From contig JADKIO010000013.1 in the NCBI GenBank assembly GCA_016721195.1, positions 178,383 through 242,382 on the forward strand: a DNA stretch of 64,000 nt, read 5' to 3'. The notes beneath the pieces are model-generated. The model saw nothing but the letters and a program-made list of their open reading frames with translations, did no database searches and had not been told where the DNA came from. Source of the DNA: Candidatus Geothrix skivensis (lineage in GTDB: Bacteria; Acidobacteriota; Holophagae; Holophagales; Holophagaceae). Both the position numbers and the translations under genes were made by a program. Shown here in pieces: positions 1 through 7,130 of this stretch (position 1 is its first letter; each line of letters starts with the position of its first letter).

Positions 1-353
1 TTGGGCGGCAGCATGCGCTGGTTGTTGCCGGCCCGGTAGCTGGCGTAGTCGCCGGTCTCGGGGCCGAACTGATCGGTGACGAAGCGCTTGAGGGCGCGGA
101 TCGCCACGGGCTCGTCCAGGGAGCCCCGGCGGCAGTTGGCTTCACAGGGCGCGCCGCAGACCCGTCCGCAGATGGAGGCGAAGGGGTTGGTGGCGCGGGC
201 GATGGCATAGGCCGCTTCGTACCGCCCTTCGGCGATGGCCGTCACGTAGCCGCAGGCATCCGTGTGCACGGGGCAGGCGTGCTGGCACTTGACCATCTCG
301 ACCCAGTACTGAGAGTCGTCGGGAACCCTGTACTGCCAACTGGCGTTGTCCAC
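1..353 (-). CDS. FAD/NAD(P)-dependent oxidoreductase with N-terminal Fe-S domain (partial)
   Basis: Only the first 117 or so codons are in the window; the 3' part runs off the left edge. The visible part carries cysteine clusters of the type CxxxCPVxxxxxxY and CxxxCxxPCExxCRR. These match the N-terminal 4Fe-4S domain shared by the glutamate synthase small subunit (GltD) and dihydropyrimidine dehydrogenase. That domain is normally followed by FAD and NAD(P)H domains, which are not visible here. A GTG start at 353 lies 4 bp beyond the preceding stop, consistent with translational coupling. As the last gene seen in a bc–cbb3 operon it may move electrons between NAD(P)H and the quinone/cytochrome chain, but that is inference from context only. 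Confidence 0.75.
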   Translation of the reverse strand, partial: MDNASWQYRVPDDSQYWVEMVKCQHACPVHTDACGYVTAIAEGRYEAAYAIARATNPFASICGRVCGAPCEANCRRGSLDEPVAIRALKRFVTDQFGPETGDYASYRAGNNQRMLPP

Positions 354-357
354 AGCG

Positions 358-672
358 TCAATCCTCGTGGGGTTTGCGGAAGGCGAAGACCGCGACGATG
401 ATCACGTAGATCAGAGCCAGGGCAGCGATGCCGTACATCAGCGCCGGGTTGGTCTTGGTGGCGTTGTTGAACTGCTGAACCAGTGGCCCGCGGGTGGCAT
501 GGTTCACGTCACCGTACATCTGCATCACCAGATAGGCGGTGCAGCCGAGGCCGATGATCGGAATGACAAGCTTCAAGAAACCCGGGGCATCGGTACCCTT
601 CCGCTCGGTCATCCAGCCGTCTGCATATTCCTTGAGTTCCTCCTGTCCTTCCTTCTTGCCCTGCTCGCTCAT
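358..672 (-). CDS. Small two-helix membrane protein of the cbb3 operon
   Basis: A 104-residue protein with a charged, lysine- and glutamate-rich N-terminus (1-30), a probable membrane helix at about 33-53 and a second at about 78-98 ending in a short basic tail. I do not recognise a named family. Its ATG overlaps the stop of the upstream 60-residue gene by 4 bp (ATGA), so it is almost certainly co-translated with the oxidase subunits. It is likely an accessory or assembly subunit of the bc–cbb3 complex; no haem or metal motif is visible. Confidence 0.7.
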   Translation of the reverse strand: MSEQGKKEGQEELKEYADGWMTERKGTDAPGFLKLVIPIIGLGCTAYLVMQMYGDVNHATRGPLVQQFNNATKTNPALMYGIAALALIYVIIVAVFAFRKPHED

Positions 673-851
673 GGGGCCCTCCTGTGGGTTTCATCGTCGT
701 CGAACATCTGGAACTTGGCTTCCTCGCCGTTCTCGCCCCAGTAGCCGTCTCGCCGGGATCGCAGGAAGAAATAGACGGCCAGAAAGAACATCAGGGCGAA
801 GAAGAGATAGGCGAAATAGACGCTGGGGTAGGTGTAGTCGGTTTGAGCCAT
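669..851 (-). CDS. CcoQ-like small cbb3 oxidase membrane protein
   Basis: A 60-residue protein with one strongly hydrophobic helix (about residues 9-27) followed by basic residues (RSRRDGYWG) and an acidic C-terminus. Size, topology and position directly after ccoO fit the CcoQ subunit of cbb3 oxidases, which stabilises the complex. Sequence conservation in CcoQ is low, so this rests mainly on context. The start at 851 was chosen because it lies 4 bp after the ccoO stop; a longer frame upstream would run inside ccoO. Confidence 0.65.
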   Translation of the reverse strand: MAQTDYTYPSVYFAYLFFALMFFLAVYFFLRSRRDGYWGENGEEAKFQMFDDDETHRRAP

Positions 852-855
852 GGGC

Positions 856-1425
856 CTACTTCTCGTAGTCGTTGGCGGGACGCCAGTCCTTGCCGCGGCC
901 CAGGCTTTGCATGTAGGCGACCACTGCCTTGAACTCGGCGGGGTCACCCACGATCCAGGGATAGGGCGGCATGATGGAGCCCTTCACGAGGTCCCGGGGA
1001 TTGCGGAAGTGGGTGCGGTGCCACTGCTCGTCGTACTTGCCGCCAATGCGGGCCAGGTCTGGCCCCGTGCGCTTGGTTCCAAACATGTGGGGATCGTCAA
1101 AGACGAACTCGTCCGGTGTGGAGATGGGGGCATCGACTCCGCGCCAGCCGTAGCGCTTGGTATCGGCCAGAAGGGTGCGGACCTGCTGGGTGTGGCAGTA
1201 CCAGCAGCCTTCCCGGACGTAGATCGCCCGGCCCTTTTTTTGCAGATCTGTGAGGGACGTGACCTTGCCGGTGATGCCCTTGGCGGGGTCGCGGTTCTCG
1301 AAGGGCTTGGCCCAGGTGGTATCCACCAGCGGTGGCACCACGGTGGTGAGAATGCCCCCGATGAAGAACAGCACGAGGGAGATTCCAATGGCCCAAAGGG
1401 CGTTGTCGTCAGCTTTTCTGAACAT
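856..1425 (-). CDS. ccoO: cbb3-type cytochrome c oxidase subunit II (monohaem)
   Basis: A 189-residue membrane-anchored monohaem cytochrome c. One transmembrane helix lies at about 11-32. The haem attachment site CWYCH (C74, C77, H78), followed by TQQVR, is the CcoO signature; a later MPPYPW segment supplies the probable methionine haem ligand. It passes electrons to the CcoN catalytic subunit during oxygen reduction. It follows ccoN by 21 bp in the same operon. No CcoP is visible in the operon, so its electron donor may be the heptahaem cytochrome encoded upstream. Confidence 0.95.
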   Translation of the reverse strand: MFRKADDNALWAIGISLVLFFIGGILTTVVPPLVDTTWAKPFENRDPAKGITGKVTSLTDLQKKGRAIYVREGCWYCHTQQVRTLLADTKRYGWRGVDAPISTPDEFVFDDPHMFGTKRTGPDLARIGGKYDEQWHRTHFRNPRDLVKGSIMPPYPWIVGDPAEFKAVVAYMQSLGRGKDWRPANDYEK

Positions 1426-1446
1426 GGTCGCTCTCCTTTCTGCGGC

Positions 1447-2841
1447 CTAGGCGGCCGCCTCCTCATTGGCGCCGGTGACGGTGGCCAGAATGTTGTAGGC
1501 GAACATCACGATGCCGATGAACATCATGACGCCTGAGAAGAACCGCACCAGCCAGATGGGCCGCAGGGCGATGACGGTATCGATGAAGGGGATGCTCCAG
1601 TTGTTCCACTGCCAGCCTTGCCAGAAGCCGCCCAGCCATAGGGTCGTGTAGAAGCCCAGGCCGCCGATCATCAACATCCAGTAGCTCCAGTTGGCCAGCG
1701 ACTCGGAGTGCAGGACCCTGCCCCAGATCTTCGGCACCACGAAATAGGTGCCGGCGATGGCGAAGAAGCTGAAACAGCCCAGCACGGCCATGTGCGCGTG
1801 CCCGGGAATCCAGTCGGTCTTGGAGACGATGGCATTCACCGTGCGGAGGCTGTGCATGGGGCCCTGGAAGCAGGTCAGCAGGTAGAACACCACCCCGGAC
1901 ATGAGGAACTTGAGGGGCACGCTCTCCCGCAGCTGGTGCCACTGGCCCTTCATGGTGGCGAAGAGGTTGTAGACCACGGCCCACACGGGGATGAGCAGCA
2001 TCAGGGAGAAGGCGATGGCAATGGTCTGGAGCCACTGGGAGATCGGACCATGCAACATGTGATGGGCGCCGGTCCAGACGTAGACGAAGGCCAGGGACCA
2101 GAAGCCGACCATGGACAGCTTGTGGCTGTGGAGGGGCGTATTCGAGGACCGGGGGATGAAGTAGTAGGCGATGGCCAGGCCGATGGGCGTGAAGATCAGG
2201 CCCACGGCGTTGTGGACGTACATCCAGTTCAGGTTCGCCTGGTTGGTGCCCGTGGTGAACAGGGTGGCGAAGTTGCCGGTCAGGTACACGAAGGCTGTCC
2301 ACAGGATGCAGCCCATGGTGTACCAGATGGTCACGTACATGGCCTGATGCTTCCGCTGGGCGACCGTGAGGAAGATGTTCACGCCGAACATGATCCAGGC
2401 CACCACCACGAGGATGTCGAGGTACCAAGGTAGCTCGGCGTACTCCCAGCCCTGGTTCAGGCCAGCCAGAAGGGTGACCACTGCACCAAGAATGATGATG
2501 TTCCAGAGGATGGCGGTGGCGAGACCCAGCTTCTCGCTCCAGAGCGGCACTCCGCACAGGCGGGGAATGATGTAGAAGGCCAGCCCCATGTCGGCAGCCA
2601 GCAGCCAGCCGAAGAGCATGCCGTTGACGTGCAGGGGGCGCAGCCGTCCATAGCTCAGCCAGGACATGGTGCCCATGAGGTCGGGCCATACGAACTTGGC
2701 GGCAATGATCAAGGCAATGATGCCCACGATGAAGAAGTAGGTCACCGAGCTCACCAGGAACCACTTGGCGGTCGAGTCCTCGTGGACGAGGGCCCCTTCA
2801 GGCACCTTTGCCACTTCGGCCCTACTGAATTGCGGCTGCAT
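1447..2841 (-). CDS. ccoN: cbb3-type cytochrome c oxidase catalytic subunit I
   Basis: A 464-residue, roughly 12-helix haem-copper oxidase subunit that reduces oxygen to water and pumps protons. Conserved histidines fit the family: LRPLHVNG for a low-spin haem b ligand, YVHNAVG and GAHHMLHG for the Cu-B region, and PGHAHMAVLG near the high-spin haem. The length is typical of CcoN. Its first 20 bp overlap the end of the upstream heptahaem cytochrome gene, so the two are translationally linked. cbb3 enzymes have high oxygen affinity, which suggests microaerobic respiration. Confidence 0.96.
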   Translation of the reverse strand: MQPQFSRAEVAKVPEGALVHEDSTAKWFLVSSVTYFFIVGIIALIIAAKFVWPDLMGTMSWLSYGRLRPLHVNGMLFGWLLAADMGLAFYIIPRLCGVPLWSEKLGLATAILWNIIILGAVVTLLAGLNQGWEYAELPWYLDILVVVAWIMFGVNIFLTVAQRKHQAMYVTIWYTMGCILWTAFVYLTGNFATLFTTGTNQANLNWMYVHNAVGLIFTPIGLAIAYYFIPRSSNTPLHSHKLSMVGFWSLAFVYVWTGAHHMLHGPISQWLQTIAIAFSLMLLIPVWAVVYNLFATMKGQWHQLRESVPLKFLMSGVVFYLLTCFQGPMHSLRTVNAIVSKTDWIPGHAHMAVLGCFSFFAIAGTYFVVPKIWGRVLHSESLANWSYWMLMIGGLGFYTTLWLGGFWQGWQWNNWSIPFIDTVIALRPIWLVRFFSGVMMFIGIVMFAYNILATVTGANEEAAA

Positions 2842-4636
2842 GCTGGCCTCCCTTCGATTTCAGGTTGATGCTTCGGATGAAGTTGATGAGGTCGCCCACG
2901 TCGTTGTTGGTCAGGCCGTAGTCGATCCAGGGCGGCATGGCCGTTCCCTGGACGCCGTACTGGATGGCCTCGAAGAGGCGCCGGTCGTCCACGCTGTCCA
3001 CGAAGTAGGCGTTCCGGAGGTTGCGGGGCTTGGGCAGGATGTCCAGGGAATTGGGTCCCTTGCCATCCCCCTTCTTGCCATGGCAACCGGCGCAGCGGTT
3101 GACGAAGAGGGCCTCGCCGCGTGCCACGGAGTCCTTGCCCATGGCCACGGGGTTCTTTTCGGGAATGTTCCGCGCCTTGAGCTCCCGGCGGGGCTCCTTG
3201 GTGAAGGCGGTCTGGATGTAGGCCAGCGTGTTCTTGGCCTGCTCTTCCGTGAGGAGCTTGCCCCAGGCGGGCATGGAAGTGCCGGCGACGCCGCTGCGGA
3301 TGGAAGCCACCAGGCGGGCCTCAGTCTTGGAGTTCATGAAGCCTGCCTTGGTGAGGTCGCGGGGATAGGGATCCAGGTGCTCGGCGATGGGACCGTGGCC
3401 GTCGCCCTTTTCTCCGTGGCAGCGCAGGCAGAGCGACTTGTAGATGGCCTCCCCCCCGGCCGGAGTTGGAGAGCCCTTCAAGGTCAGCAGATAGGCGGTC
3501 ATGGCCTTGAACTCGTCATCGGTGAAACGGAAGGCCGGCATGATCGAATCGGGCATGCGGGACTTGGGGTTCTTGAAGTGCTCGTAGATCCAGGGTCCAT
3601 CCTTGATCAGCCCTTCGAAGCTGAGGTCCGGGGCGATGCCCCCGTCCCGATCCCCCAGCTTGTGGCAGGCGGTGCAGGCGCGGTCGAGGACGAGCTTCTC
3701 GCCCTGCCTGACCATCTCGGCCGGATTGATCTGCACGGGCTTGATGGTGGCCTGCACCAGCTCGGCGCCCCCCGTGAGCTTCACCTTGAAGCGCTGAATC
3801 TCGGTCTCGGCGAAGTTCCGTCCCTTGCGGCTCTTGAGGAAGACCACCAGAGCCTTGGTGTCCTCTTCCTTCAGGTTGAACTTCGGCATGATCGAAGTTG
3901 CCAGGATGAACTTGGGATCGGCGATGCGGCCCCAGAGGTAGTCGAGCTTCCACTTCTTGCCGACATCGGAGAGGTCCGGGCCGATGGTGCCATCCGAGAG
4001 TCCCTCGATGCGGTGGCAGCCGTAGCAGTTGGACGAGAAGAACAGTTCGCGCCCCTTGGTCACCAGCGCCGTACCGGGGAAGGCGATATCGGTGTGGCAC
4101 TGGGCGCAGTTGGCCTGCATGTATTCCTTGCCCTTGAGCTTGGGCGCGAAGTCCTTCCGCCAGTGCGCCTGGGTGGTGTAGCCCAGCAGCGGGTCCGGCC
4201 AGTACTCATCCTTGCCGTGGCTGTATTCGGGATCCAGGCCCCGGCCCTGCCCGTCATGGCAGACCGTGCAGCCGAACTCGGAGAACTTGTGCCGCCGTTC
4301 CCACTTCCCGTTCTTCTGGGTGTCACCCATGGCCGCGGAGTAGGGGTGGGTCTTCAGGGGCTCGGCGTAGGTGGCGAAGCGGGGATCGTCGCTGGCGATG
4401 TGGCAGGTGGTGCAGCGATCCACCCGGGTTTCCCCGAAGTTGCTGACGACGATCTGCTCGATGCGGGGCTTGCGGGCCGCCAGGGCGGCGCGTTCCGCGT
4501 CGGTCTTGGCCAGGACGCGGGCCTGGTCGAAGTAGGCAGTCTGGTTCCGCTCCCACTGGTGGAAGAACTGGTTGTAGAACACCACCCCGTGGATCACGAG
4601 GATGAAGAAGGTGCCGATGGCGAGTGCCAGTCTCAT
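2822..4636 (-). CDS. Heptahaem cytochrome c of a bc–cbb3 complex
   Basis: A 604-residue protein with an N-terminal signal anchor (about 4-22) and seven CxxCH haem sites starting at C75, C123, C177, C204, C321, C403 and C515. The first half carries closely spaced haems. The second half looks like three consecutive single-haem domains with SIMP/TSMP/TAMP methionine segments. It lies between cytochrome b and ccoN, where other operons encode cytochrome c1 and CcoP-type subunits. The probable role is to carry electrons from the Rieske/cytochrome b unit to CcoO/CcoN within one supercomplex. The haem motifs are seen; the electron route is inferred. Confidence 0.85.
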   Translation of the reverse strand: MRLALAIGTFFILVIHGVVFYNQFFHQWERNQTAYFDQARVLAKTDAERAALAARKPRIEQIVVSNFGETRVDRCTTCHIASDDPRFATYAEPLKTHPYSAAMGDTQKNGKWERRHKFSEFGCTVCHDGQGRGLDPEYSHGKDEYWPDPLLGYTTQAHWRKDFAPKLKGKEYMQANCAQCHTDIAFPGTALVTKGRELFFSSNCYGCHRIEGLSDGTIGPDLSDVGKKWKLDYLWGRIADPKFILATSIMPKFNLKEEDTKALVVFLKSRKGRNFAETEIQRFKVKLTGGAELVQATIKPVQINPAEMVRQGEKLVLDRACTACHKLGDRDGGIAPDLSFEGLIKDGPWIYEHFKNPKSRMPDSIMPAFRFTDDEFKAMTAYLLTLKGSPTPAGGEAIYKSLCLRCHGEKGDGHGPIAEHLDPYPRDLTKAGFMNSKTEARLVASIRSGVAGTSMPAWGKLLTEEQAKNTLAYIQTAFTKEPRRELKARNIPEKNPVAMGKDSVARGEALFVNRCAGCHGKKGDGKGPNSLDILPKPRNLRNAYFVDSVDDRRLFEAIQYGVQGTAMPPWIDYGLTNNDVGDLINFIRSINLKSKGGQHAAAIQ

Positions 4637-4646
4637 GTCGCGCTCC

Positions 4647-5939
4647 TCACCAGGGGGTCACGAAGGCCCAGTTGGCCCCGCGGAAGAAGGTGCCGATGAT
4701 GACGAAGATGATGTTCGCCACCACGAAGGTGATGAAGATCGTGTTCGCCAGCAGGCGGTCCCGGGAGAACCACTTGCCCACGCCCTTGGGGGACCGGTCC
4801 AGGTAGGGGGCCACCAGGAGGAGCAGCACGAAGATGCCGGGCACGCCGATGCCGCCCCAGAAGGCCGAGTAGCTGACCATCTCCTGCAGGCCCAGGAAGT
4901 ACCAGGGCGCCTTGGCGGGATTAGGCGGGTGCAGGGCGTTGACCGGCTCCTCCAGTGGCGCGTTGAACAGCAGCGAAAGCACCAGGATGGCCGACAGGGT
5001 GATGACGAAGACGAACAGTTCCGCCAGGAAGAGGTTGGGCCAGGAGTAGACGGTGTTGTCCGGGATCTCGCCGACCTTGGTGAGGGGCCCGCGCACCAGT
5101 CCCTGGAAGCCGTAGACCTTCTTGGGCTCCAGCACTGACGCCTTTACCTCAACGGCATTCTCCATGGCCACCAGGGACACCTTGGGGTCGGCATCCTCGG
5201 GGCGGGAGAGGCCGCCGTCCTTGCGGATGCGCCAGAAGTGGATGGCGATCATGAGCGTGAGGATGGCCGGCAGAACGGCCACATGCAGCACGTAGAAGCG
5301 CAGCAGGGCCTCCTGGCCCACGCTGGTGCCGCCCATGAGCAGGAACTGGATGTCCTTCCCGATGATGGGGGCGTAGCCGGCGATGGCCGTGCCTACGGTG
5401 ATGGCCCAGAAGGCCAGCTGGTCCCAGGGCAGCAGGTAGCCCGTGAAGCTCATGAAGAGCGTGAGCAGGAAGAGGATGACGCCCACCACCCAGTTGAATT
5501 CCCGGGGCTTCTTGTAGGAGCCCGTTAGGAACACGCGGCAGAGGTGCAGGAACACCACGGCGACCATGCCGTGGGCGGCCCAGCGGTGCATGTTGCGCAG
5601 CAGGGTGCCGAAGGCCACGGAGCCACGGAGATCCAGCATCCGGTCGTAGGCCTGGCTGGTGGAGGGCACGTAGTAGAACATCAGCAGGATCCCCGACACG
5701 GTCAGGATCACGAACAGGAAGAAGGAGATGAGACCCAGGCCGAAGGTGTAGGCGGGCCGCAGCGAGTGCTTGTGCACCTTCACCGGATGGATGTGCAGGA
5801 AGAAGTTCGTGAAGCTGGTGGCCGATCGCTCCAGGTCATTGGACGGGAGCGGATTGCGGAAGATGGAACTCCAGACGTTCTTCGGGAGCTCCAGCAGGCT
5901 GGCGAGGAAGGAGGCTTTGGGGGCAGCGGGGCGGCTCAT
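4647..5939 (-). CDS. Cytochrome b of a menaquinol:cytochrome c oxidoreductase
   Basis: A 430-residue integral membrane protein of the cytochrome b/b6 family carrying both haem-binding and subunit IV-like halves. Histidine pairs are visible in the HRWAAHG...FLH and HVAVLP...IAIH helices. A PWYFLGLQE segment occupies the place of the PEWY quinol-oxidation motif, a variant common in menaquinol-using lineages. It oxidises quinol and hands one electron to the Rieske protein. Its ATG overlaps the Rieske stop (ATGA). A longer upstream frame exists but would lie inside the Rieske gene, so the start at 5939 is preferred. Confidence 0.93.
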   Translation of the reverse strand: MSRPAAPKASFLASLLELPKNVWSSIFRNPLPSNDLERSATSFTNFFLHIHPVKVHKHSLRPAYTFGLGLISFFLFVILTVSGILLMFYYVPSTSQAYDRMLDLRGSVAFGTLLRNMHRWAAHGMVAVVFLHLCRVFLTGSYKKPREFNWVVGVILFLLTLFMSFTGYLLPWDQLAFWAITVGTAIAGYAPIIGKDIQFLLMGGTSVGQEALLRFYVLHVAVLPAILTLMIAIHFWRIRKDGGLSRPEDADPKVSLVAMENAVEVKASVLEPKKVYGFQGLVRGPLTKVGEIPDNTVYSWPNLFLAELFVFVITLSAILVLSLLFNAPLEEPVNALHPPNPAKAPWYFLGLQEMVSYSAFWGGIGVPGIFVLLLLVAPYLDRSPKGVGKWFSRDRLLANTIFITFVVANIIFVIIGTFFRGANWAFVTPW

Positions 5940-6427
5940 AGGGTCAGGTAGCTCCCAGGAGAGACTTCGATGTCCTTGTCGACTTCGATCTCGCCGTTGG
6001 GGGCGAGGGTGACCTGGAACCAGGGCAGCGGCCGGGGTGCGGGGCCGCCGGTCACATTGCCATCCTGGTCGAAGCGCGAGCCGTGGCAGGGGCAGGCAAA
6101 GCCGGTGTCGGCGGCGCCCACGGTGCAGCCCAGGTGGGTGCACGTAATTGAGATGGCGGCCAGCTTCGAGTCCTCGCGAACGATGCAGATGCCACGGGGG
6201 GCCAGGATGGCCCGGGTGCCGGAGGGGTAGTCCTCAGGCTTGCCCACGCTGAAGCGCTGGGGCTGCCCGTAGGTGGCCCGGGGCTTGATGAAGACGAAAT
6301 TGGACACGGCGCTGAGGCCAGCCGAGCCGAACAGTCCGGCGCCGGTCAGCCAGCCCAGCATCCTCCGACGGGAGGTCCTGCCCCCCTCGGCATCCTCGCC
6401 GCTACTTCGCTTTAGATTGACTGCCAT
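5936..6427 (-). CDS. Rieske 2Fe-2S protein of the bc complex
   Basis: A 163-residue protein with an RRRML twin-arginine-like segment and a membrane anchor near residues 20-45. A C-terminal Rieske domain carries CTHLGC and CPCHGSRF, giving two Cys and two His ligands for the 2Fe-2S cluster. It accepts an electron from quinol at the cytochrome b Qo site and passes it to haem c. It overlaps the ccoS-like gene by 26 bp and cytochrome b by 4 bp. The ATG at 6427 was chosen because it places the twin-arginine segment near the N-terminus. Confidence 0.93.
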   Translation of the reverse strand: MAVNLKRSSGEDAEGGRTSRRRMLGWLTGAGLFGSAGLSAVSNFVFIKPRATYGQPQRFSVGKPEDYPSGTRAILAPRGICIVREDSKLAAISITCTHLGCTVGAADTGFACPCHGSRFDQDGNVTGGPAPRPLPWFQVTLAPNGEIEVDKDIEVSPGSYLTL

Positions 6428-6605
6428 CGGCCGTCTCCTGAGTGGGTTTCGCCCTGCCTTCGTCCTGCTTGTCCGACCAGAAAACCTGGTATTTCGCATC
6501 CTCGATGTTCTTCATCCAGTCGCGCTTCACGGCGAAGATGAACAGGAAGGCCGCCCCGGCCCCCATCGCCAGGCTCGCTGCGATCGAGATCCAGGTCAGT
6601 TCCAT
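6402..6605 (-). CDS. ccoS: CcoS-like cbb3 oxidase assembly protein
   Basis: A 67-residue protein with one N-terminal helix (about 6-26), then FAVKRDWMKNIEDAKYQVFWSD, the short motif typical of CcoS. CcoS is needed to insert haem b and Cu-B into CcoN. It is the first gene of the operon. An AAAGGA ribosome binding site lies 7 bp before the ATG. Finding ccoS at the head of the operon rather than with ccoGHI is slightly unusual. The family assignment rests on a short motif plus context. Confidence 0.75.
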   Translation of the reverse strand: MELTWISIAASLAMGAGAAFLFIFAVKRDWMKNIEDAKYQVFWSDKQDEGRAKPTQETADGSQSKAK

Positions 6606-6815
6606 GGGAGTCCTTTGGAGGGGCCAATGGAGATTGGCCGAGCGCAGCAGGTTGGGTGCCGAAAATGCAATGTTGAAGATCAGGGAGTCACATTTCGATG
6701 TTTCCGATTTACCAGCATTCCGGGTGTGACGAGGAGCACATTAGATAAAGATATATATAATAATATTTAAAACAAAATCAGAAGCCATGCCCTTCACGAT
6801 TTCTTTCCTTTTTAG

Positions 6816-6829
6816 ATGATATTTATCAA
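6816..6829 (-). promoter_or_regulatory. FNR/ANR-like box upstream of the cbb3 operon
   Basis: Read on the minus strand the site is TTGATAAATATCAT, which matches 9 of the 10 specified bases of the FNR consensus TTGAT-N4-ATCAA. It lies about 210 bp before the first gene of the operon. FNR/ANR control of cbb3 oxidase operons is well established in proteobacteria. A chance match in such AT-rich DNA cannot be excluded. Confidence 0.35.
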
Positions 6830-6933
6830 CTTAATTCCTTTTATTATATAATTTACATACAGATATAAAATTGATTTTATACTTCACCGATATTCAATGA
6901 CATAAAAACTGCTGATTGTGATCATATTGTCTA

Positions 6934-6973
6934 GACATTATTTATAATTATTGTTAATTATATATATTATGTC
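6934..6973. repeat. AT-rich near-palindrome
   Basis: The segment begins GACAT and ends ATGTC, with A/T-only arms that pair imperfectly around TTGTTAAT. It could be an operator or simply a cruciform-prone AT tract. Confidence 0.4.
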
Positions 6974-7130
6974 AGTTTTAAATGCATGCACTGAGGCTTT
7001 GCTCCTGCGGGGTCAGGGCTTGGCAGGGGCTCGCTTGCCTCCTCCGGGCCACGCGAGCACAGCCCCCGGCAAGCGGGGCTCGGGGTAGGGCCGGGTCTGC
7101 CCTACACTGGCCGCATCCACCGGAGCTCCC

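Larger units (their letters stand above)
6606..7130. other. Divergent intergenic region with AT-rich island
   Basis: This 525-bp stretch separates the minus-strand respiratory operon from fadH on the plus strand and holds no credible gene. From about 6730 to 6985 it is strikingly AT-rich against the high-GC background, with several TATAAT-like words, so the operon promoter is probably here. An FNR-like box and a near-palindrome are listed separately. The last 140 bp before fadH return to normal base composition. Confidence 0.7.

Noticed and set aside
1463..2764. Long antisense and out-of-frame reading frames (for example over ccoN, mutS and metK)
   Set aside because: They overlap well-identified genes and have the biased composition expected of shadow frames in high-GC DNA.
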